Below are positions 1-14,000 of a DNA stretch of 64,000 nt, piece after piece. The DNA comes from Nemopilema nomurai (Eukaryota > Cnidaria > Scyphozoa > Rhizostomeae > Rhizostomatidae). Made by a program: the position numbers and the translations under genes. The DNA lies in NCBI GenBank assembly GCA_003864495.1, contig ML133401.1, forward strand, positions 6,315,189 through 6,379,188, in the 5' to 3' direction. A model generated the notes under the pieces. That model was not told the origin of the DNA. It worked only from the letters and a program-made list of their open reading frames with translations, and made no database searches. How positions within the stretch are numbered: the first letter of the stretch is position 1; each line of letters starts with the position of its first letter.

Positions 1-369
1 TGATGGGACTTTTTGCTAGGAGCAAATTGGCCATGATTCCACTGTACCAAGCTGAAAGCCCTGCTTTTTCCATTCACACTAATTGTTTTTGACCTTTTTT
101 CTTTTGTTATCTCAACCTTTTTATTTGGAAGATAACGACAACATCTCGATTGAGTCAGCCTTGTTTTGAGATAAGTTATCAAGAGTTCACTCACGAAGGA
201 TGCGAAAAGTAGGTTTTTCATGTATTAATTGTTTGTTGATAAATTCATAGAATAATTACAGTTTTAAATCACACATGATAATGTTAAAAGATTCATTTTC
301 AGTCCTCACTATTACAGTTTCTATCATATTCCATTACAGTTTTCCATAGTCTCGTGTTCAGTTAAACAG
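1..369. other. 3' flank of the pseudokinase gene
   Basis: No coding signal is seen. This is the stretch downstream of the minus-strand pseudokinase stop codon and probably contains its 3' UTR. A minus-strand AATAAA (TTTATT on the plus strand) lies at about 120-125, some 250 bases past the stop, and is the only poly(A) signal candidate noticed. Confidence 0.4.
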
Positions 370-1386
370 CTACTGCTTTTGGATCCATTTGCTAAGATTA
401 TATGCTCCATTCTTTACTTTCTCTTCGGCTTTTTGGAGCAGGGTCTCTAAACTAGGGCGATCTTGCATTTGGGCATGAAAGCAGGATGATATTGTCTTCT
501 GCAAGTCAGTCGAGTAGCCATTGCCTAGGGTTTCTGGCATTTTCCCCTCAACAATTTCATTTAGACACGCAAAGATGTCTGTTCCAGTTACAGAATATGC
601 AGGCTTCTGCATGGCTGCTTCATACAAGACGCAGCCAACTCTCCATATCTCCGACTTGTCTGTTGGGTCTTCGCCTGAAATGATCTCTGGTGGCGTATAT
701 ATTGTTGTCACACCACTCTCGGATACTGCAAATTGATCATTGCTTGCATCTTTGTTAATATAACGAATTGGATTAAAAATGCAGATATCTCCAGTGTTTG
801 TTATGCATATTTTGTTTGTTTCCAACTCCGGATATTGCATATCCTTTTCTTGCAGCTTCAGAAATACTTCTGCCATTCTTTTCATCAAATGCCATATTGA
901 AATTTCCTCTGGCCGTTTATCTAGACCTTTCATCACTGCTATAATATGCTGTAAGCTTGTCAGCCCTCCGTCTAAAATAAAAATTTCTTTTTGACCTTCC
1001 TGAAATGACACGAGGCAATGCTGAATCTCGCCTAGGTCCTTTTTTCTCCAGGCTTGTATCTTTTCCCTGACTTCCTCAGTCAGTAGTCGATTGGATATGC
1101 ATTTCAAGAAAACATCCCGTTTGTCAAGTACACATGTTGCTTTGTAGGTTTCTGTTGAGATATCTTCCGCTGTAACTTCATCTTTGTTGATGAAGAAATC
1201 ATCAGAACCAAATCTTTTCGTTAGAAAGTCGATCAGCGGTGCGGGTAAATTTAACCGCTTGCGAAGATCGGCGCTGCTGTCGATACCGCTTGTCTCCAGT
1301 ATAGCCGCGCGGCATTTGTCTTGCAGTGTTATCTTTGTTGTGTTTTTGTCACCTGTTAACCTATGCACGTCAAAGCCTTCTGCCAT
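370..1386 (-). CDS. Intronless protein-kinase-like pseudokinase, 338 aa
   Basis: A single uninterrupted reading frame of 338 codons. The C-terminal two thirds reads as a protein kinase domain. A beta-3-like FLK gives a candidate ATP-binding Lys at 95, a Glu-rich helix C follows (104-108), PPE near 232-234 matches the APE motif, SEIW (about 245-248) sits where helix F DxW is expected, and DRPS near 309-312 holds the conserved late Arg. The catalytic parts are missing: the HRD loop is replaced by MQYPELET (183-190) and the DFG position reads IFN (203-205). From family knowledge, loss of both the catalytic Asp and the metal-binding Asp means phosphotransfer is unlikely; scaffold or allosteric roles are usual for such proteins. 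The first 65 residues match nothing I recognise. The gene is divergent from the CH-ankyrin gene, with about 690 bases between starts. The closest kinase family is uncertain; the C-lobe spacing is faintly NEK-like. Confidence 0.82.
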   Translation of the reverse strand: MAEGFDVHRLTGDKNTTKITLQDKCRAAILETSGIDSSADLRKRLNLPAPLIDFLTKRFGSDDFFINKDEVTAEDISTETYKATCVLDKRDVFLKCISNRLLTEEVREKIQAWRKKDLGEIQHCLVSFQEGQKEIFILDGGLTSLQHIIAVMKGLDKRPEEISIWHLMKRMAEVFLKLQEKDMQYPELETNKICITNTGDICIFNPIRYINKDASNDQFAVSESGVTTIYTPPEIISGEDPTDKSEIWRVGCVLYEAAMQKPAYSVTGTDIFACLNEIVEGKMPETLGNGYSTDLQKTISSCFHAQMQDRPSLETLLQKAEEKVKNGAYNLSKWIQKQ

Positions 1387-2073
1387 CTCTGAAGATAATA
1401 GTCTGTCTCCTTTAAAAGCTTAGTACTTGTAGAATGGTGTTTCGCATTCGGATGTTAGAGTGTTACGTGGCTATTTGATTTGACGTAAGATTGTATCTCG
1501 CCTCATTTTCATATACCTGCTCTTTCCCATCGGTGTCTAAAGTTGAAGCTGAAGAAAAATAAGATGTAACAATTGAAACTGAAATAAAGCCTACCCAACT
1601 CAGCTTGCCTTTACATACCACTTTATTTCAGTGTTTTCCAATTACATGGCATTTTATATTAAAAGCGCATTTAACCATTAAAGGTCAAAGACTTTGAAAT
1701 TAAGATAATTCTTAGCAATATTCATGAGGATAATTCTGAAATAGTTATATTTCTTCATAAAATATTAATCTAAAGGTGATATCTTTTTTCTCTTCTTTTT
1801 GACGCTAAACTTAAGTCTTCTGACACTAGCTCACTGCCAATCTATGGATTTGAAAAACTTGATGTTCTAAACTTTTAGCTATGCAGCTTCTAAATATGTA
1901 CAGTATTTGATAAACAAAAAAAGTAATTGTCATTTTGTGATATCATTAAAGTCAACGGATAATCGTCATTTTCATCATATGAATATGCATTCCGTTTGGT
2001 ACACGCGCGCTGTTTGCAATTTGTCATAATTTTTTCGTGATATTTTTTGTTGCCAACACCCAAAGGTTTACTT
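1387..2073. promoter_or_regulatory. Intergenic region between two divergent genes
   Basis: The space between the pseudokinase start (minus) and the CH-ankyrin start (plus). It is AT-rich with no supported ORF. It must hold both promoters and 5' UTRs if both gene starts are right. I could not identify a convincing TATA box, initiator or repeat. Confidence 0.4.
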
Positions 2074-5000
2074 ATGGCCAATGATATACGGTTGCCCGGT
2101 CGAAGCACTCCATTTATAATCAATGTCCCTTTTCAGTGGTCTCCCCCAGTGGCACAAGAAAACGCGCATACATACGAAGTAGACAAGTCACTGCTATCTG
2201 GATTTGGTTCCAAGTCTGTTGTGTTGAAACCAACGTTAGAAGCAGAGAAAAAGCCTGTACAAAAAAAGGTAGGCTCTTCAATGTAAAAGTGTCATCAATG
2301 TAAAGCGCCATGAATGGTATGCTCTTGCACCTCAATCTCATGTTTATCAAAGACCAGGCTACCATTGGCTTGACTTGTTTGTTTTGTTATTTATTCGAGC
2401 ATGTTGTACTATGTTTGTTGAGCTTGTTCTGTAATGTATTATGTTGCTTTGCATGCGTTTTAGAAATCAGTTAGCTGATCGCATCTATCGTAGCTAACAT
2501 TTCAGAGCTAGATGTCCATTTTAAGTAGCAATCTAACCCGGTTAGGTTGTGTTAATAGCTTATTTTGTTAGGCTACCTAAAACTTTTCTCCCTTTATTGC
2601 AGTGGTCACTGAAGCAGGCTGTAGAAGAAAGGTAAAAAGCTTGATAAAAACAGTTTGTCTTCTAATTGTAATGGAAAATGCCATTGCGACCTCCATGGCA
2701 GTTGCAAATCTTTGAGAAAGAAGGAGATTCAGCTATCAACAATTATGAAAATACTAGCTGTTTCTTTTTAATACTTTTGACAAACCCCAGTTTATAATTT
2801 CAAGATCTATTTATCTACAAAAGACAATGTCTATTGCCTTTTTCTACCACCAGAATACTGCTTTCGATCATTCTAGGCAACTTTTTGATCCAAACGTTTC
2901 TATTTCAGCAGTGCTTTAAATTACTTTTATGTTTATCAGAGACTCAGAGATGATAAATCAAAAGAAAGTGAAGTCAGATGAGTACCCTGATCCCGACTAC
3001 TGTATTTTGGAGTTGATAAATGCCCATTTAAAGGTACTGTAGCACAGTGGTATTCGCATCTACTTGTTGCTTCACCAGTCACTCAAACGGTGATGCACAA
3101 ATATATTTTTCCCATGTGCATCATAGTTTGGTGTGGAGGGTGATCATCTTAAAAATATCTTTGTGACTTGTTGAGTGTTTTGTGAATTGTTTGATATTGT
3201 CAAGTCAACGTTGTTTTGCTCTATTGAAGATAATTTTTTTCCGTAGATGACCAAGGGCGGCTCCAAACTGAAGAGGGGAGTCCTGGTAAGTCTACGCAAT
3301 GTTTTCAAGTTCCAAACCGTGCTTAAATACGACCTTACATTCATCTAACTCCACGATTACACAGCTTTTATACTCAATGTGTCCTAGCATCCCGTCGCCA
3401 CTTTTTGCATGAATACATTTGATAAAAGATTTTGAGTTGTTTGTTGACAAACGCCCTAATTAGAATCGGTGGTTTCTGTGTGTAAACGGGTTGGGGTTAG
3501 CATATGTTCTTAATTTAAATCACATAAAAGAGCGTGCTGCAGTTAACGGCTTATATCGAAATAGCGTTGTCGATTTAAACTGAGAAAAACTGTAGCTACC
3601 TTCTGTTGAGCACGACTCTGTCTATCTATGATAATTAAAATATCTACTTTGGAACCATCGCATCACACTCACCATTCAGAACTTAAATCATGCTTTTCCT
3701 TTTACGATGTTTTCGGCTCCAGTTTGACCTGTCTATTTTGGCTTTAGAAAACCATGCAGTTTGGCATTTTTCAGACTTCGTTACTTACCATCTTTTTGTT
3801 TAATGTTTCACAACTTCGTGCTAAGAAGACAGATTCTGAGTGCCAGAGACCTTCAGTCTTTCCTTTTTTAGGCTAATCACCTGATTTAATGTTGAATCTC
3901 ATCAATTTTTTAGAGCCTGGAGGATCTTGCTGACAGCAGGTCTGTGAAAATATCTGTTCCCCATTTATTTTGCTTCGTTACTGAACATGATTACAGTTTA
4001 TTGGAAATATGGTGATATGATTTCTTTCGTTGGAAAATTTCTCCTTGACATAACTCAAACAGATTTATATTCTTTTGCTCATGAGCTTGCTCAACAGACG
4101 TTGTGTCTTTTTCATGGCAGATTTGTCTCAGCAACATTGATATGTGTTTTTCATTTAATTCCTTACTCAGTCATTCTATAAACACGCGTCCCCAAGTGCA
4201 GACTACTGCATCAACTCATTAGCAGCATATATGTTTATTCGGCTATTGTTTTCGGCTGTCTATAGCTTGTCTGGTTTGGTTTAGGGTTTTAGCAGCACTG
4301 GTCAACTCATTCGTGCCGGAAACATTTACCACTGAGGTTCTCCTGAATGACCGGTAAGGCACCGCTGGTTTTTAATACCACGCAACTAACCAAAACGAAC
4401 GCTGATAGCTTATAACTTTCCTTAGGTATCCAGTGTCTCAAATTTGTAAGTTTTGCGTGTGCATGATTTGATATAAGTAACAAGATCTGGTCATCCTTGT
4501 GATCTCTGCCAGATGAACAAATCACTGGATCAATTTTGTAAAACTGCCATGCTTTTTTCTCCTGTGTTCTGATTACATCCTTAATTCGTATTTCCCTAAC
4601 GATTTAATGTTCTTTATTAGGCCTTGTCTTGTGTTAGACTTTGCAACATCCAGCACTTGAATTATGTGTCTGCTTACATAGCAATCATCATATTATCATA
4701 GAGCTAAATCATAACGAACAAACCAAACATTAGCCCGTGGCGCATGGTACATCGACCAGGTTTTCTGTAGGTGCCTTGCTATTGTGCTTGCCATAATGTT
4801 TGTGTCTTATTGTGTAGATGGACAGTTAATTTGGTTTTGTGGACAATCGCAAAAATGTTCAAGTGCTCAAATCCATTTGAAGCAGAAGATTTGGTTGAGG
4901 TGAGAGCCTACGCTTTTGCAAACAATAAACCCTATTCGCTTTTTCTGTATCCAACCTTGGTATGTCTCTCCTTCATTGCCTATTGTCCAAACAGTGCATA

Positions 5001-8000
5001 ATTCCTTAGGACGTCAGTAATAGCTAGTTCATTATTTGTTTTATGCTTTATGCTATATGTTTTATTTATTATATGCAATGTTTCATTATTAATTTTTTTA
5101 AAGAATAAGTCGGGTGGCCTGACTAAGTACACCTTTGTGTTCGAAATCCAATGATAGAGAATACGCTGTTTGGACGGGTCATCCTGAGCCAGCCGTAGCA
5201 CGTTGTAGTTGGGTGACAGCCTTACCGTACACTAGCACGATAGTCAACCTATTGGAACAACTATTAAGTTATTGCCCCAAATTAATTGATCTATAGATGG
5301 GCATGATGAACTTATAAACTTGGGCAAAGCTCTCTTTGTACTCTTTTCTCAACTCTTAGTTTTTTGTGCGTGACAAATTGATTCTACATTGCTACCAACT
5401 TTTGACAATGGCAAAAAGGATATAGCAATGAAGCTTTGATTTTTTTTCAAGGGAGACGTGATGTCTGTTTGTGCCTACTTTGTATTCTTCTTCATGTGCG
5501 GCTATCGATTTAAGCAGTCAAATATTGTAGTGGAGAGCATGGTATGTGGAGCTCCTTTCTATTCTAATACTTCTCAAGGTACTGTTTGACAGCTTGACTT
5601 GCCTAGAAAACCAGCAGTTCAAATTTCAAACCCTACTATAGAAAAGGGTTTTTATACTCCACTCGATAAATGATGACAAATTTACGTTTAAAGACTGGCG
5701 TACTGCTCTCTCAGAAAATTCGAGGATTGATACGAATCTGATGTAATCGCTAATCATCCTTAATAACCAAGGCTTTTACCTGCTTGCTCTTCGGTCCTTT
5801 CATGTCTTAACACCTTATTACGCCTTGTCACTCCTATCCAAGTGCTTCCTCCGAAGTTTTGTCTATCATTTTGTTTTATGGATATATAGAACCATGGTTC
5901 TGCATACTCGGTGTATGAAAATTCTGTAAAAAACCAAAAGCTGAAAAATGTATTCCAAATTGCGATTGAAACCCGATTACCTGTGTTTTTAACAGTCAGG
6001 TTCATGCATTCAATTATTAATTTTTGCATCATAAAGCAGATTATATATATTATATATATATAAGCAGATTTCATTTATTAATTACTTTGTTGCTCACCGT
6101 GATAAAGAGGCAAGAAAGTCTCGAGCAAAAATTCCTGGCTTTAGTTTCGGCCAATTAGAGATTTTGTTAGTCAGGTAACTCTTTTGTTGGCTAGTCATTT
6201 CGGTACAGAGCAAATAAACTCAGTGTATTGCACAGGATGCCCCTGCAAAAGCTTTTGATTTTATTCAACATTTATTTTAAAGGAAAGACTGAAGTCAAAG
6301 AGAACAGCTGTAAATGATGAAATTCAAAAACTGGAAGCTAATCTCACTACAGCAGACAACATTAAAAGGTGTCATATTTAAAGTGCTTTGATGAATCATT
6401 AGGCTTTGCTTGCCTGCACCTCTTCTCTGGAAGATTTCTTGGGCTCCAAAAGATCAATTCCAAAGCTGCATATCATTTTTGCTAATGCTTACGAACACTT
6501 ATCAATCCTGAATCTACATAAAAAGGCCTATTTTTTAGGTATGGCATAGTACACGCTAGGCGCTCTAAATTACCTGCAGGGAACCCTTAGCGGGGCTTGT
6601 AGGCCCTTTTGCAAACACCTAAAATTCTGACTGAGAGGGCTTTCTTTTGTCAATCCTTTTCACTAGGTGTGTTGCATGGCTTTTTCCATAGATATCAAGT
6701 CTGGAATCAATTTTAATGCCAATATACCTTCTCTTTGCATCGTACGTGTTAGTTTAAGCATGAGCTACCTGATTTTTTTATTACAGGAAAACCGAACTTG
6801 AAAAGGCCCTCACTGACCTGGACACTGGTTAGTTGCCCTTCAACTGTAGATTTCAATTGAAGCTTATTTACCTCTTGTGAATATTAAATGTTTTTGGATG
6901 ATGCAGCATTCTACTGTCCTAAATCAAATGCTTGTGTCTGCCAGGCAAAACAAAAGCAAAATGGCCTGTAATCTTTGTTTCTTCGGCTCATGGCCCGTTG
7001 ACGCATAATATTCTTACTTCATTAAGCTCACCTTCTTGTATTCAGTATATCCTTATGAAAATGATTGAAGATTTTGTTGAAATTTAATCAGTGTAATCAT
7101 TTTCTGATAGTTTGTAATTTCTTCCTTTTATTCCAGCTTTGTGTTCCATCTTATGTTCTAAATTTGCTTTCACAACAGATTTACTGTCATTTGAGGTAAA
7201 ATTCTCCTTGCACTTTGTACCCGTTTACTTCTCGCTTCTAGAAAGCCAAAAGTTGGAAGACATTTTCAATGTGCCAGAATGCTATTCGTGGGTGAAGCAT
7301 GTTTTTGATGTTTGCATTGAGGTAAGAGTGAAATAATCATCAATTAGTACTAATCAGCAAAGAACGAAATTTCAAATGATTTTTGGGTATAATTTTCCTT
7401 ACCTTGCCCTTCCTTTTGTTCCATAGAGCTTGGGTTTACTTAGTTTCTCAAACTAAAACTTCGTGTATAACAACTCTTTTTATTTTGTCAATCTTTTTCC
7501 CTGGTGGTATATGCTCCAAAGAATATAAAGGGAAATTGAAATTATAAGATAGTAGTATCATTTGCTAGTTTAGAGATATGTTTAGATCAAACCTTTTTTC
7601 TGATGTTGCTGTAAAATTGATGTTTTCCTCCTTTTATGTCCTAATCTTATGTTATCTTTTTTGTTGATTGCAGATCAGGTCTGTAGTTGCACAGAAGATA
7701 AAAGAAAGATACGAAGTTATAATTGTGCCAAGGTATCAAGATTTAAGAGAAGATTTCATGATTTCGATAATGCTTGTTTTTTCAATGTTTGAAGATAATA
7801 TCCCGAGTAGATTGCTAAGGAGATACATCACTCCACCTGTTATGTAGAACTGTCTAATTGAATCGTAAATTTTCCATATGAATCCTGTTTTAGTGGTTTT
7901 TCAAAAGGCTCAAAAAAATGACCAGTGACAAAATGACCAGAGACAAAATGACCAGAGTCGAAATGACTAGAGTTATAAAGACCAGAGTTATTTTATACTG

Positions 8001-11000
8001 TACGAGAATAAACGTGGAATCAAAACATTCCAGTGCCGTAATTTTTTCATGCTTGTTATTGCCAATTGGCTGGAGTTATCTTCAGTTGGTGTTGCTTGAA
8101 ATGGAAACTGTGGTGTTACTATGACACCAAATCAACCTTTAAGAGAAAACCATGATTTCTACCATTGTCCGATTCGGGAATGACATAGTTGTAGCTTCCT
8201 ATCGACCCGGCAGTCTTTTGAAGTCTCGTGATTTGTGACATTTCTGCATTTCTTCTTTGCTTCAATTACTTATCTATGTATTAAGCAAAAATATACTTTC
8301 GATTAATGAGGCTCTTATGCATGTCCAAGGTTGGTCTTCTATTTAAATAGCGAGTAATATGGGAGAAGCCATCTATGTTATTCGTCTAGTTCATCATTTA
8401 TTTTTTCCACTAAAGTTTTTTCGTCCTTAAACTAAACACAGACATTTTGTCTCTCACAGCAACTTGACTGTCAATGAGCTTGTGACGAGTATGATGATCA
8501 ATTTGGTATGTCCCTGATCTTATAGTAGAGATAATATTTTTGCTACAATTAAATTAATTTAATTGCTACTGAATCAAAAGTTTTATCATGCGATTCTCTA
8601 CTTAGCACGCATAATCAAGTCTCAATAGTAAATCTTCTTTCGTTTCACAAGTATTAATTTCCTACTCAGCATTTCCTTAAAAGCACGAAGGGAAATTTAC
8701 TGTATAAAAAATTTTTGATAAGAGGCTTGAAGGGTTTTTTCGTAATCATGTTAAATTCTTGAAGTCTATCCTTTTTTTCCAATGCGAAAGCCAATGAAGA
8801 CCTACCCATTACGACCAACCCACTGCGTGTGAAAGCATTGTCTTTGCTCTAAAGAACAGCAATGTTTTTATGTTTGTTGAGCCTTTCTCGAACTGACAGC
8901 TTTTGCTATCGTAGAGCATAACTGGGGGAACAGGCTTTTACAATGTGTGCGGAAAGGAAAACATCACGAAAGACCGGAAAATTATCGTGAGGGACATCGA
9001 GAGTGGTGATTATTATTATTATTGTTATTATTAGTATTATTATTTTTTTAAGCTGCCTTAACGCTATTGTTGAAATTAAAGCCAATTACATACTAGTGTT
9101 CCCCAGAAGACAATTTTGTTAGGTACTGCTAATCGTTAACAGTCCTATAGATTTTTCATATTTCTACTGACTAGCTATATAACTAAGAGGTTTTGATCTC
9201 ATTCTGTTGTTTTCTGGCATATTGTTGGCGTTCAAAGTCTCCGAACGTATTCATATCAAAAAAATTGTTTGGCTGTCATCCCTGTGAATGTTTTCAGAAA
9301 TAATGGCCAAAGGTGCTTGTTCATTTTGGCCAATTGGACTGTCCTGAAACAACATAAGGTTATCACAAAGGCTTTTGACCTGGGTATAGGTTTAAAGCTA
9401 ATGGGAGACAAAATGTTAGATGTTCCAGTTGCTTGTATCTTGAAGTTTGTAACTCCAGGTGACATTATCCAGTAATTTGGTATTGTTCAGGTTTTTAATC
9501 AGCTGCTTGGTGCTAAAAATTGCTGATCTTGACTTTTCTGCTTCTTTCAGCAAAGCATTATTATTTTCGAGCCCTGCTCTGGTCGGTTATTTTTCCGCAC
9601 TCTCTATGATCCTTCGTAAGAAATCCTGTTGCCTTGACCATTATTATTTTTTAGGAGAATTTTTTGATGATCTAAAGACGGATGACAAGAACAAAGGTAT
9701 TCATTTATGGCGTATATTCTATACAAATTATAAAAACAGCAAAAGTTTTCAAAATGAAAGTTAGAACTTTTATAATGTTGGCGAAGGTCAATAGTATAAA
9801 AGAAGATCGTTTTGAAATAATTGCCGAGGAAGGCAATTAAAACCAGTGTTCTTTAACAAAAAAAGAGAACAAGTATTAATTCTCACAGGCCCTCCTAACT
9901 AGAACTGAGATAAAGCTCCTAGGTCTAATTTTTTTAGTATATTTTTTAAGTTGTATGAATCGGGGTACAAGGAGCAATTTTCTAGAAGATTTTCCTCTGA
10001 AAGTCTTATGGAAAGAAGTAATTTCTTAGAAGCAATCCAAAGTACTTACTGGTATAAGAGTAGAAAAGTAAGGAATGATCTTTGTAAGTCATTTTGCAGC
10101 TCAGGCTGTTGTGAACAACAGCAACAATTAATCGAAAGAGGCATTCAAAACGGTTTGAAATATTATTTGTTTCGTAGTTTCGGCTCGTGAAATTCTTGGT
10201 ATCAAAAAGTATGACGTCGTCGAACTACAACCTTCTTTGTTTCCTCAGTTCGAGGTAGGGTAGATATCTCATTTTGATGTACGAAGTCATATTGATATTT
10301 ATGGTGTTTTCAACTAAGGTGTTTGTGTCTGCGTTAAGAAATACTTCCTTGAATTGTTCTAAAAATTGTTTAGAATTTTATTATTTGGTAGCATTTCGTA
10401 GCATGCTAGAAGTTTTCTTCTAATCTTACCTTTCCCTGCCTTCTTCGTTTTTTTATGTTCGTCCTTGAAAGAACTGATCACCTTGTAGTAAAACCACATT
10501 TTTCTCGATTTTTTAGCATAATCGGATTATTAAAAAAACTAACTAATCTATTTTAGATTTTTCTTGACTGTGGGTCAAAGAACAAGTCATTGAAAAAAGG
10601 CACAAAGTAAGACATGGTCATTTTAAGAGAGCAGAATTGTGTTTTTAGTTGTTTAGGTACTTGTACATGGACAGTTTTGCGTAATAATTCAATTAGCTAC
10701 TGGCACACTAAGCAGTTTCGAACTAACTGCATTTTTTCTATCCTTAGATCGTTTTACGCATACAGCTACTTTATTGGTTCACTTTTGTGTCACGTAATGT
10801 TGATAAAATCATTTTATAGCATTTAAGTTATTTGAGGCATACTTCAATTGTAGATTCTTGTATCAAGTATTTCCTGGAAGTAGCATGCAATGTCAAAGAC
10901 TTCTGTATAAAGCTGCTAAAAATGGAGAACTCGAATCTGTGAAGAAGTTGGTAAGACAAGTTGACGCATTTTCAGGCTATGTTTCATTACATATGTAAGG

Positions 11001-14000
11001 GATCAGCATTCATATGTTGAACAAATTAGAGACGATTGACTGGGTGTTTGCTTCGTCATCACTCATTTGCTGCGTGCATTAAATTTCAAAACTTCAATTT
11101 ACGCAAACACTAAATATTTCAGTTTTCAAAGTGATTTTACAAGATCATCAACTGTTTTCACTCTCATAATCCGTATTGTAAGTTGAAATGGTTGCATTTT
11201 TACAATTTCAATGTCTATTGGCAGTATTGAGGAACATACCAGGTTTTTAGGTCTCACTAGCAACTTATTCTACTTCCTTTGCCTATGTTGTCACTCATTT
11301 GCTTCAGCATTTGCCATCTGCCTAAAGTCTTCTTTTCCTGGATCAAATTTTAGAGGTCTTCTTACCCATCTAGGTTGCTTTTTTTGACAAGAGTCACAAC
11401 TTTGTGAATTCGCGTGACAAAAAGTCAGGAAACACTGCAATGCATATTGCCTGTAGGAATGGTCAATTGGTAAGACCCCTTTTCTCTGTTATGAAATATA
11501 ATGGACTCTAATCCTAAAGGCCTCTCCACGTCTAAAGGGCTCATGCTTCCGCAGCCAGTTCTACAAGGTTTTGTTTTTTTAGTCAGTATGCTTAATAATC
11601 TTATTTCTATCATGAAATCAAGCACTTTCATTTTTTGTCATCCAAGGCTCGTCGAAAGCTTTGTGGGGAAAAAATTATCTCTTATTTGCCCTTTTTTATT
11701 TCCATCCATTTAGGCCATTTAGCTTTCCAAAATAGACATGTCTAATTCTATTTACAGTTCGATGTTTGTTGACTTTTTCAGGAAATAGTAGAATTTCTTC
11801 TCGAAAGTGGTGCAGATGTAGACTGCTTGAATATATTTGGTGTTACTCCATTTTTTCTTGCCCTCGAAGGACTGCACAAAGATGTCGGGCAGGTACGCCA
11901 CTATCAATGGCCTAAGTATGGTTTTAAAGAAAACATCTGTAGGTTCAGGTTTGCCTCTTTAAGACAACATTTATGCCACAAACTAATGGTAACAGCGATA
12001 TTTTAATCGTAAGATTTTTATCACTGTTAAAAATTGAGCATTATTGTTTTGCTGAATGCTTGAATTACCTAGTTTCTCTGTTTAACAACTGAAGAGGCCC
12101 TACTTAAGTTGAAGCACTCTTCTCTAGCTACAATGCATTATGAAACTTGCAATAAGCTCCTTTTTTTCCTAGCTTCTTATCGAATGGGGTGCTAATATTG
12201 AAAGGAAGAACCGAAGTGGCAAGACTGCCTTGGATATGCTGCGAAATTCTGAGTTAAAAGAATTCTACAAATGTGGGTATATGCACATTTTCTAGACAGA
12301 AGTACGGTTGAAGGCCAAAGCCTGCTATCGAGATATTCCCTGAGTAGTTTTGAATTAAAATAATATGAACTTTAGTAACGTTGATATCACCCTACTCTAT
12401 CGCATCACTTTTCTACCGACTAACTACACTACAATCTTCACATCATAAATCATCTTCTTCTTGGAAGGGGGAGCCTTCATTAAAAGTGACATTTATTGAT
12501 GCCAATACAGTAGTTATTTTCTATATTCCTTCCAATTTTATGCCGCCGGATGGAATTGTAAAAGAGGAGATGTTTTGTTGAAGGATCCTCCTGTTGTTAA
12601 TAGAGGTGTTAACACTGTTCAAAACGCTCTTTCTCAGCGAGGAGCAGCGAACTGGCTACCAAGGTTCCGCTCATCATTGGTGGAGACAGCACGGTCCTTT
12701 TGCACCTTCTCAAAGAACATCATCTTGGCATCAGGAAGTTCGCCAGCCTCAGAAGCAGGTCAGAAGCAGTCATGAACAAACTTGATGTTCTTATTTAGAG
12801 CTGCTTAATTTTCAAGTCATAACAAGTCATTCTTACTTTAGATTTGGTCGTATAATCAAGTGGGTGTAATGATCGATTATGAGATTCTTTGATTAGGGAA
12901 AGGACCACCGAATGTCATTACGTCTGCTATGGATACGTACTTAATAGGAACTTCAGACGAAATGGGCTTCCCAATATCGCGCAGTGTAGGTTGGGAAAAG
13001 GGTTTCCATTTGATCAGTTTCGGACAGTTTATTTACGTTTTTCTATAACTTCAAGGTCTTTTGACATTACCTTTTACAGAAGAGTGTTGATTGTGTTATG
13101 TTTATTATTAGAGGGTTTGTATAACCGTTTGCATTTCATGTAGGTGTTTAAATGGCAGTACGCTGCTTCATACCGCTGCCTATTTTGGAAACACTGCTGC
13201 TGTCAAGGTAAGTACCTACGCACACCAATTAAGAAATTGTTGCTTAATTTCTTGGGATAAAAAAGTTTCTGCTTTGGATTAATACTGTTCTTTTGTGTAG
13301 GCAAATGATGATAAAAATGTTTTCAGGGACACGTGCTTCTGAAACCAATGAATTTGAATAAGCAAAAGCGTTGTGTGAAAGCTATTACGCTAAAAATGCA
13401 GGAAACAAAAACTGATTTAATTTTGATGCTTTATTCTAGTATTCGCAATCAATGCAGTGTGAGCGGACAGTCGTGATTGTACAGATAAAATGATTTCAAT
13501 GTAACCTTATTCAGACACCAATATACTTAAAGAGTTTTTTGTACAGTAGATTGAATGTACTGCATAGTGCATAAGAAGCATAAGAAGAGAATTTATGAAT
13601 TTGTTTTGGGTCAAGCAACCACCGTATATTTGTATCGTTTAATCACCATTCGAAGCAACACAGTTTGCCGGTCTGAAAAACATTATGTTGTTAATCCCTT
13701 TTTAGATACTTATGTCTGAGAGAGTAGATGCAAATCTTCTGGACTATAAAGGGGCAACACCCCTGCACCGTGTCAAGGGTGTCAAGGCCATGGAGGTATC
13801 GATAGACTTCAAATATTGCATGAAGTTTTATGGACTTCAATTTGGTGCAAAACTACCAAATAACAGTTTGTTTATTGTCAACCTTAATCAAAGCCTGCGT
13901 TATTCATTCTGTATGGATGGACAGTTCTATGAAATGCTTCTGTAATGTTGTACAATTTTGTCACACAAACCAAGCATAAAGAGCTTATATAATCACGTGT

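Noticed and set aside
7196..7241. 46-nt intron inside the 7137-7321 exon
   Set aside because: Both sides are in the same continuous open frame; removing 46 bases would break it.
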